Source of the DNA: WHTB01 sp050699035
Lineage (GTDB): Bacteria; Actinomycetota; Actinomycetes; Propionibacteriales; Nocardioidaceae
DNA length: 24,475 bases
Direction of reading: 5' to 3'
NCBI GenBank assembly: GCA_050699035.1
Contig: JBOHDE010000030.1
Span: 1 to 24,475 of the forward strand
The notes under the pieces were generated by a model, which did not search any database, was not told where the DNA came from, and saw only the letters and a list, made by a program, of their open reading frames with translations. Of this stretch, positions 19,324 through 24,475 are shown piece after piece. Each line of letters begins with the position of its first letter. Position 1 is the stretch's first letter. The translations under genes were made by a program, and so were the position numbers.

Positions 19324-19820
19324 GTGAGCGCACCCTCCTTGTTCGCGCCCTTCGGGCCGAGGCCCACGCTCAGGTCGTCCACGCTCTGGTAGATCTCGTC
19401 CAGCTCCAGCGGCGTCGCGGTGCGCTTGAGGTCGATCACCGCGCCGTCCTTCATGGTCGGCCCACTGGTCCAGGCCGGGGTGAGCTGGACGAAGCGGTCG
19501 CCGACCACCGACGGCGAGACGATCACGGCTTTGGCGTCGGCCGGCACCTTGGTCTCGGGGTCGAGCCACATCTTGACCCGCACCTTGGTGCCGAGCGGGT
19601 CGACGGTGTCCACCTTGCCGACCGGTACCCCGAGAACCTTGACGTCGGAGCCCTCGTACAAGGACACCGTGCGCGGGAAGTACGCCGTGACGAACTGCTT
19701 GTCGCTGCCCGGGAAGAACACCACGACCAGGGCGATCAGCAGCGCCACCACCAGCACCATCGCGACCATCTTCGGGACCGCGCTGATCCGGTCGATCAAG
19801 TCTCCACGCGTCGCCATCAC
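19324..19820 (-). CDS. mceD: MCE family protein, MceD type (3' end lost in gap)
   Basis: Fourth MCE subunit; only the first 165 residues are visible. A basic N-terminus (MATRGDLIDR) leads into one membrane anchor (about residues 17-36), then the MCE domain (about 45-125) with VLGVPVGKVDTV and VVGDRFVQLTPAW. The start of the helical region (LDEIYQSVDDLSVGLGP) runs into the gap. I chose GTG 19818-19820 because it gives a 4-nt GTGA overlap with mceC, the pattern at the mceB/mceC junction, and GGGAGGTGG is 6 nt upstream. ATG 19815-19817, one codon later, is equally possible. An open frame across the Ns into mceE is an artefact. Confidence 0.85.
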
Positions 19821-20794
19821 AGGCCACCTCCCACTTCCGGGGCGGGCACGACCAGGTTCTGGACGAACACGTCGAACCAGGGTCCGTTGCCGAGCGTGTT
19901 GGCGAAGACCCGGTAGAACGGCCCCATCCGCCGCAGGCTCTCGTCGAGGTTCTCCTGGTTCTTGACCAGGACGTCGACGACCCGGTCGAGGTTCTCCAGT
20001 GCCGGCTTGAGGTCGGCCCGGCTCTGGTCGATCAGTGCGGAGAGCTCCTGTGACAGCTGTTTGGTCGAGACCAGCAGCTGGTGCACGGCCTCCCGGCGCT
20101 CGTAGATCGCGCGGATCAGCAGGTCACCGTCCTCGAACAGCTTCTTCAGTTCGTCGTCGCGGTCGGCGAGCACCTTGGTCACCTGCTCGGCGTTCTGCAG
20201 CAGGGTGTTGATCTGCTGGTCACGCTTGGCGACGTCTCGCGAGAGCCGGGAGAGTCCACGCAACGAGGACTGCATCTCCTCGGGGGTGTCGTCGAGCAGG
20301 GTGGCCATCGTGTCGAGCGAGGTGCTCAGCTGGTCGATGTCGATCCGGTTTGTCCGGGATGCGAGACCGCTGAACGCCTCGACCACGTCGTACGGGGCCG
20401 TCGTCCGCTCGACTGGGATCTCGGCGTCCGGCTCGAGCGTGCCGGTGCCGGCCGGCTCGACCGACAGGAACATCGCACCGAGCAGGGTCTTGACCCGGAT
20501 CGACGACCCCGTGTCCCGGCCCATCTCGGTGCCACGGTCGACCAGGAACTCCACCTTCACCTGGTTGCCGTCGAGGGTGATCGCCTGGACCTTGCCGACG
20601 CGTACGCCGGCCACCCGGACCTCGTCGTTGACCTTCAGCCCGCCGGCCTCACGGAAGTTCGCGTAGTACGTGTCGCCGCCACCGATCAGCGGCAGGTCCT
20701 CGGCCCGGAAGGCGGCGAGCACCAGCATCGCGATCACGGCGATGCCGACGGCGCCGATCGTGACCGGGTTTCGCTCGCGGAACGGGAGGCTCAC
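19817..20794 (-). CDS. mceC: MCE family protein, MceC type
   Basis: Third MCE subunit, 325 residues. It starts (V)SLPFRERNPVTIGAVGIAV at GTG 20792-20794, with GAGGTG 6 nt upstream and a 4-nt GTGA overlap with the mceB stop. The open frame extends upstream to 20896, but that stretch lies within mceB and is not MCE-like. A membrane anchor (about residues 10-28) is followed by the MCE domain (about 42-118: VAGVRVGKVQAITL, LLGAMFLSVEPAG). The remaining helical region has heptad-like stretches (DQQINTLLQNAEQVTKVLAD) typical of the tunnel-forming helices. Confidence 0.9.
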   Translation of the reverse strand: MSLPFRERNPVTIGAVGIAVIAMLVLAAFRAEDLPLIGGGDTYYANFREAGGLKVNDEVRVAGVRVGKVQAITLDGNQVKVEFLVDRGTEMGRDTGSSIRVKTLLGAMFLSVEPAGTGTLEPDAEIPVERTTAPYDVVEAFSGLASRTNRIDIDQLSTSLDTMATLLDDTPEEMQSSLRGLSRLSRDVAKRDQQINTLLQNAEQVTKVLADRDDELKKLFEDGDLLIRAIYERREAVHQLLVSTKQLSQELSALIDQSRADLKPALENLDRVVDVLVKNQENLDESLRRMGPFYRVFANTLGNGPWFDVFVQNLVVPAPEVGGGL

Positions 20795-21840
20795 AGCGAA
20801 CACCTCGCGGAGTTGGTGCTGTAGTCGACCGGGACCCGCGTCGGTTTGCCGCCCTCGGTCAGCGACGGGAGGATGACGCCGCCGTGGAAGTTGCACAGGT
20901 AGAAGTTGAAGAACGAGCCGTAGGTCGCGGTGCGGCCGATCTTCTCCAGCTTGATCGGCAGGATCTGCAGCGAGTCATCGATCTGCTTCTTCCCCTTGTC
21001 GAGGTTGCCCGCGACCCGTTTGAGCTGCTTGATGTCCTCGACCAGGGCCGGCCGGACGTCGGAGGCCAGGCCGGCGGTCTCGTCGGCGAGCGCGCTGACC
21101 GAGTCGAGGGAGCCGAGGATCGCCTCACGGTCGTCGGACAACCCGGTGACGAACTGCTGCAGCTCGATGATCAGCGAGGTCAGCTGGTCGTCACGCTTGC
21201 CGAGGCTGTCGAGCACGTCGTTGAGGTTGGTGATCAGCTCGCCGACGACCTGGTCGCGGTCGGCCAGTGTGTTGGTGACGCTGGCCGTGTGCGCGAGGAG
21301 GCTCTCGACCGTGCCGCCCTCGCCCTGGAAGACCTGGATGATCTCGAACGACAGCTTGTTGACGTCGTCCGGAGAGAGCGCGGCGAACAGCGGCTTGAAG
21401 CCGTTGAACAGCACGGTCAGGTCGAGGGCGGGCTTGGTCTGGTCGAGCGGGATGGTGCTGTCCTCCTTGAGCACGCCGCTGGGTCCCGACCCGGGCGCCA
21501 GCGAGATGTAGCGCTGACCGACCAGGTTGCGGTAGCGGATCGTGGCCGTGATCGAGCGGTCCAGCTGTTGGTCGGCGTCGACCGAGAACGCCACCAGGGC
21601 CTGCCGGCTGCCGCGGATCTCGATGCCCTCGACCGTGCCGACCCGCACTCCGGCGATCCGGATGTCGTCACCGTTGTTGAGGCCGGTCACGTCGCTGAAG
21701 ACGGCCTGGTAGTCGCGTTTCTCACCGAACGTGAGGTTGCCGATGGTCACGACCAGCATGCCGGTGGCGAGCACGGTGACCACGATGAAGATCACCAGCT
21801 TGACCGACGCCGAGGTCGTCTCCTTGTCGAACAGCTTCAT
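20791..21840 (-). CDS. mceB: MCE family protein, MceB type
   Basis: Second MCE subunit, 349 residues. The membrane anchor is at about residues 13-34 (VKLVIFIVVTVLATGMLVVT). The MCE domain (about 43-120) carries IAGVRVGTVEGIEI and LVGQRYISLAPG. The helical region includes DRDQVVGELITNLNDVLDSL. The end has FYLCNFHGG and a terminal ARCSL, Cys-bearing motifs often seen in MceB-like proteins. The ATG overlaps the mceA stop by 4 nt (ATGA), as expected for equimolar expression of complex subunits. Confidence 0.9.
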   Translation of the reverse strand: MKLFDKETTSASVKLVIFIVVTVLATGMLVVTIGNLTFGEKRDYQAVFSDVTGLNNGDDIRIAGVRVGTVEGIEIRGSRQALVAFSVDADQQLDRSITATIRYRNLVGQRYISLAPGSGPSGVLKEDSTIPLDQTKPALDLTVLFNGFKPLFAALSPDDVNKLSFEIIQVFQGEGGTVESLLAHTASVTNTLADRDQVVGELITNLNDVLDSLGKRDDQLTSLIIELQQFVTGLSDDREAILGSLDSVSALADETAGLASDVRPALVEDIKQLKRVAGNLDKGKKQIDDSLQILPIKLEKIGRTATYGSFFNFYLCNFHGGVILPSLTEGGKPTRVPVDYSTNSARCSL

Positions 21841-23141
21841 CGCAGGCTCACCTCCCCGCCACGCGCGATCGGGCCGAGCAGGAAGGTGGCGATGTCGGGC
21901 ACCTCGTCGGTGGGGACCCCCAGCACCGGCGCGGCGAGGGCGTCCACGACCCGCTGCTCGGCCTCGGTTCCGGCGTAGCCACTGGTCAGGTCGAAGATCG
22001 GCGCCTGGCGGTACTTGTTATGCGTGTCGGCGACACCGTCGTCGTTCTCCACGTCCGTGGCGAACGGCGGCATCGGCGCGATCTTCTGCTGGTTGTACGG
22101 CGAGTCGGGGAGCGTGCCGCAGTACGGGCCGTACTTCGCGTTGTACTTGGGGTCGTCCTCCGGCGTGTAGCCGGTGGGCTGCCGCGGGACCGTCTCCAGG
22201 TTGACGTGCAGCGTGTAGCCGCGGAACGTCTCGGCCCCGCGCGGCGCATAGTCCGCGAGCCCGCCCAGCAGGCAGGGGTACTCCGGCGAGTACTCGGCCA
22301 GCAAGTCCAGCGTCGGGGACGAGACCTCGCCGAGCCGGATGATGTTGTCGCCGTTCTGCTCGAGGAAGTCACGCGTCGTGGACGACAGACCGGTCACGTC
22401 GGTGAAGAAGTCCTTCAGCGCTCGCTCCTTCACCCGCAGCGTCTCGCCGGTCTGCAGGCTGTTCTCGAGCAGTCGGCCGAGATCGGGCATGACCTCGGCG
22501 TAGTCGTCGGAGACCGTGGTGAGAAGCTCAAGGTCCTCGACCGCCTGCGGAATCAGCGGGTTCACTTCCTTGAGGTAGGCGTCGAGACGGGTGAGGCCGT
22601 CGCCGAGATCGTCACCGCGGCCCTCCAGGGCGGTCGACATCGCGTTGAGGGTCGACGAGAGCTTGGCCGGCTCGACGGTGCGCAGCAGCGGGTAGAGGTC
22701 GGACAAGACCTCCTCGACCTCGATGGAGTTCTCGGTGCGCTCGATGGTGTCGCCGGTCCGCAACGACTCGTTGGACGGCTGGTCGGGCACCTCGAGCGAG
22801 ATGTACTTCTCGCCGAACAACGTCTTCGGCAAGATCAGGCCGGTCACATTGGCCGGGATCGTGTCGAGCTGGTCGGGCTCGATCGCCATCGTCACGACCG
22901 CGCCGTCGCCCTTCGACTCGAACTCGCGCACCTCCCCGACCCGCACACCGCGGATCTTCACGTCCGCGTTGGACTCCATCTGCAGCCCGATCTTGGACGT
23001 CTCGAGCTGGACCCAGGCGACGTCGACGAACTTCTTGGAGAAGACGGCGTAGGTGAGGTAGACGGCCAGCACCAGCAGCGCCAGAAACGCGCAGCCGAGT
23101 ACGCGGCGGCCGAGGGAGGTCGACAGAGCTGGGGTTGCCAT
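21837..23141 (-). CDS. mceA: MCE family protein, MceA type
   Basis: First MCE subunit of the operon, 434 residues. A membrane anchor (about residues 13-33, RVLGCAFLALLVLAVYLTYAV) is followed by the MCE domain (about 42-120: IRGVRVGEVREFES, LFGEKYISLEVP). A helical region leads to a long C-terminal part (about residues 290-434) with YPCLLGGL and YGPYCGTLPD, two Cys residues that might form a disulfide. This Cys-rich tail is typical of MceA. It lies 3 nt after yrbEB and overlaps mceB by 4 nt. Confidence 0.9.
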   Translation of the reverse strand: MATPALSTSLGRRVLGCAFLALLVLAVYLTYAVFSKKFVDVAWVQLETSKIGLQMESNADVKIRGVRVGEVREFESKGDGAVVTMAIEPDQLDTIPANVTGLILPKTLFGEKYISLEVPDQPSNESLRTGDTIERTENSIEVEEVLSDLYPLLRTVEPAKLSSTLNAMSTALEGRGDDLGDGLTRLDAYLKEVNPLIPQAVEDLELLTTVSDDYAEVMPDLGRLLENSLQTGETLRVKERALKDFFTDVTGLSSTTRDFLEQNGDNIIRLGEVSSPTLDLLAEYSPEYPCLLGGLADYAPRGAETFRGYTLHVNLETVPRQPTGYTPEDDPKYNAKYGPYCGTLPDSPYNQQKIAPMPPFATDVENDDGVADTHNKYRQAPIFDLTSGYAGTEAEQRVVDALAAPVLGVPTDEVPDIATFLLGPIARGGEVSLR

Positions 23142-23144
23142 CGC

Positions 23145-23972
23145 CTACCCCGCCAATCTCACGGTCGTGGTGGTGCCCCAGATCGCCATCGACAGCAGCA
23201 GGTCGACGACGTTGATGGCGACGATGGACGTACGCACCGCCCGGCCGACGGCGACGCCGACGCCGGCCGGGCCGCCGGAGGCGTGGTAGCCGTGGTAGCA
23301 GTGGATCAAGATCACGACGGCCGCGAAGATCAGCACTTTGCCGAACGACCACAGCACGTCCCCGGGCGGTAAGAACAGCGAGAAGTAATGGTCGTACGTG
23401 CCTGCGCTCTGCCCGAAGAACGTGGTCACCGTGAGGCGAGTGGCGAAGTACGACGCGAGCAGGCCGACGACGTACAGCGGGACGATCGCGATCATGCCGG
23501 CGATGATGCGGGTCGTGACGAGGTAGGGCAGGGACGGGATCGCCATCACCTCGAGTGCGTCGACCTCCTCGCTGATCCGCATCGCGCCAAGCTGGGCGGT
23601 GAAGCCACAGCCCACCGTCGCGGCCAGCGCGATCCCGGCGACCAGAGGCGAGATCTCCCGGGTGTTGAAGTACGCCGAGACGAACCCCGAGAATGCCGCG
23701 GTGCCGATCTGGTTGAGCGCGGCGTAGCCCTGCAGCCCGACCTCGGTGCCGGTGAAGAAGGCCATCGCGGTGATGACGCCGACGGTGCCGCCGATGACCG
23801 CCAGCGCGCCCGACCCGAGGGTGACCTCGGACAGCAGCCGCAGGATCTCCTTCTTGTAGCGCCGGATGGTGCGCGGCGTCCAGGCGATCGCGCGCACGTA
23901 GAAGCTCAGCTCCGAGCCGAGGCTGTCCAGCGAGGCCAGCGGCTTGCGGTAGGTGGCGCGCAGGTCGGCCAT
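23145..23972 (-). CDS. yrbEB: YrbE/MlaE-family ABC permease B
   Basis: Integral membrane permease of the Mce transporter, 275 residues. It starts MADLRATYRK at ATG 23970-23972, 2 nt after the yrbEA stop; an open frame reaching 24179 lies inside yrbEA. It has the MlaE pattern: an amphipathic interface helix near YVRAIAWTPRTIRRY, then several membrane segments, and the conserved cytoplasmic motif AQLGAMRISEEVDALEVM, the likely contact with the ATPase. With YrbEA it forms the heterodimeric membrane core on which the MCE hexamer sits. Confidence 0.93.
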   Translation of the reverse strand: MADLRATYRKPLASLDSLGSELSFYVRAIAWTPRTIRRYKKEILRLLSEVTLGSGALAVIGGTVGVITAMAFFTGTEVGLQGYAALNQIGTAAFSGFVSAYFNTREISPLVAGIALAATVGCGFTAQLGAMRISEEVDALEVMAIPSLPYLVTTRIIAGMIAIVPLYVVGLLASYFATRLTVTTFFGQSAGTYDHYFSLFLPPGDVLWSFGKVLIFAAVVILIHCYHGYHASGGPAGVGVAVGRAVRTSIVAINVVDLLLSMAIWGTTTTVRLAG

Positions 23973-23974
23973 GC

Positions 23975-24475
23975 TCAGGCCCCCTTCGCCGGCACGAGCT
24001 GGAAGTAGATCGCGCTCAACACGAAGTTGACGACGAACAGCAGCATGAACGTGATGACGACCGACTCGTTGACCGCGTCGCCCACACCCTTCGGCCCGCC
24101 CTTGGCGTTCATCCCCTTGTAGGAGGCGACGATCGCCGCGATCAGCCCGAAGATCAGGGCCTTCACCATCCCCTGCCACAGGTCGGGCAGCTGGGCGAGC
24201 GCGGTGAACGACGCGAGGTAGGAGCCGGGCGTGCCGTCCTGAAGCACGACGTTGAAGACATAGCCGCCGATCACGCCGACCACGCTGACCAGGCCGTTCA
24301 GGAAGACGGCGATCATCATGCAGGCGAGCACCCGCGGTACGACGAGGCGCTGGATCGGGTCGATGCCGAGCACCATCATCGCGTCGAGCTCTTCGCGGAT
24401 CTTGCGGGCGCCGAGGTCGGCACAGATGGCCGAGCCACCTGCTCCCGCGATCAGCAGCGCGGTCGCGATCGGGCC
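23975..24475 (-). CDS. yrbEA: YrbE/MlaE-family ABC permease A (5' end outside window)
   Basis: C-terminal 166 residues of the first permease; the frame is open to the window edge (GPIATALLIAGAGGSAICAD). The ATG at 24379 is internal, not the true start. The MlaE signature ADLGARKIREELDAMMVLG is complete, followed by membrane segments (VLACMMIAVFLNGLVSVVGV, VVITFMLLFVVNFVLSAIYF) and the cytoplasmic KGMNAKGGPKGVGDAVN loop. It pairs with YrbEB just downstream. The ATPase gene and operon promoter must lie beyond the right edge or elsewhere. Confidence 0.92.
   Translation of the reverse strand, partial: GPIATALLIAGAGGSAICADLGARKIREELDAMMVLGIDPIQRLVVPRVLACMMIAVFLNGLVSVVGVIGGYVFNVVLQDGTPGSYLASFTALAQLPDLWQGMVKALIFGLIAAIVASYKGMNAKGGPKGVGDAVNESVVITFMLLFVVNFVLSAIYFQLVPAKGA

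Noticed and set aside
18897..19820. Continuous frame from mceD through the N block into mceE
   Set aside because: It exists only because the Ns contain no stop codon; after the gap it reads mceE in the wrong frame.

Overview
The window is a high-GC actinobacterial chromosome segment. The core proteins (EF-G, RpoB, RpoC, S12, S7) read as typical actinobacterial sequences. A six-subunit Mce transporter and many GTG/TTG starts fit the same group. A member of the Propionibacteriales, probably Nocardioidaceae, is my best guess; this is inference from protein style, not a search.

Layout, left to right. (1) Positions 1-3834, minus strand: the 3' part of the str operon, transcribed rpsL > rpsG > fusA > tuf, with tuf cut by the window edge. 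Its likely promoter (4051-4079) and a structured leader of about 210 nt lie in 3835-4080. (2) Positions 4202-7520: three accessory genes between two housekeeping operons. Two paralogous membrane acyltransferases on the plus strand flank a minus-strand gene encoding an alpha/beta hydrolase fused to a Nudix domain. (3) Positions 7521-7729: a convergent intergenic region with a 23-bp nested palindromic doublet and a GC-rich terminator hairpin behind rpoC. (4) Positions 7730-15148, minus strand: rpoB > rpoC, preceded by two tandem sigma-70-type promoter candidates. (5) Positions 15443-24475, minus strand: an Mce (lipid/sterol-type importer) operon transcribed yrbEA > yrbEB > mceA > B > C > D > E (lipoprotein) > F > two Mce-associated membrane proteins. 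Most junctions are 4-nt ATGA/GTGA overlaps. A block of exactly 100 Ns (19224-19323) interrupts mceD and hides the mceD/mceE junction.

How the genes work together. Regions 1 and 4 encode translation factors, ribosomal proteins and the RNA polymerase core. Region 5 encodes the permeases and the substrate-binding MCE hexamer of one envelope transporter. Its ATPase (Mkl/MceG type) is not in the window. The mce operon points at rpoBC with no strong terminator seen between them, so read-through is possible. The accessory module in region 2 is the least explained part: two FucOAc/NolL-like acyltransferases probably modify a surface glycan or lipid, and the partner hydrolase-Nudix fusion has no obvious assigned substrate.
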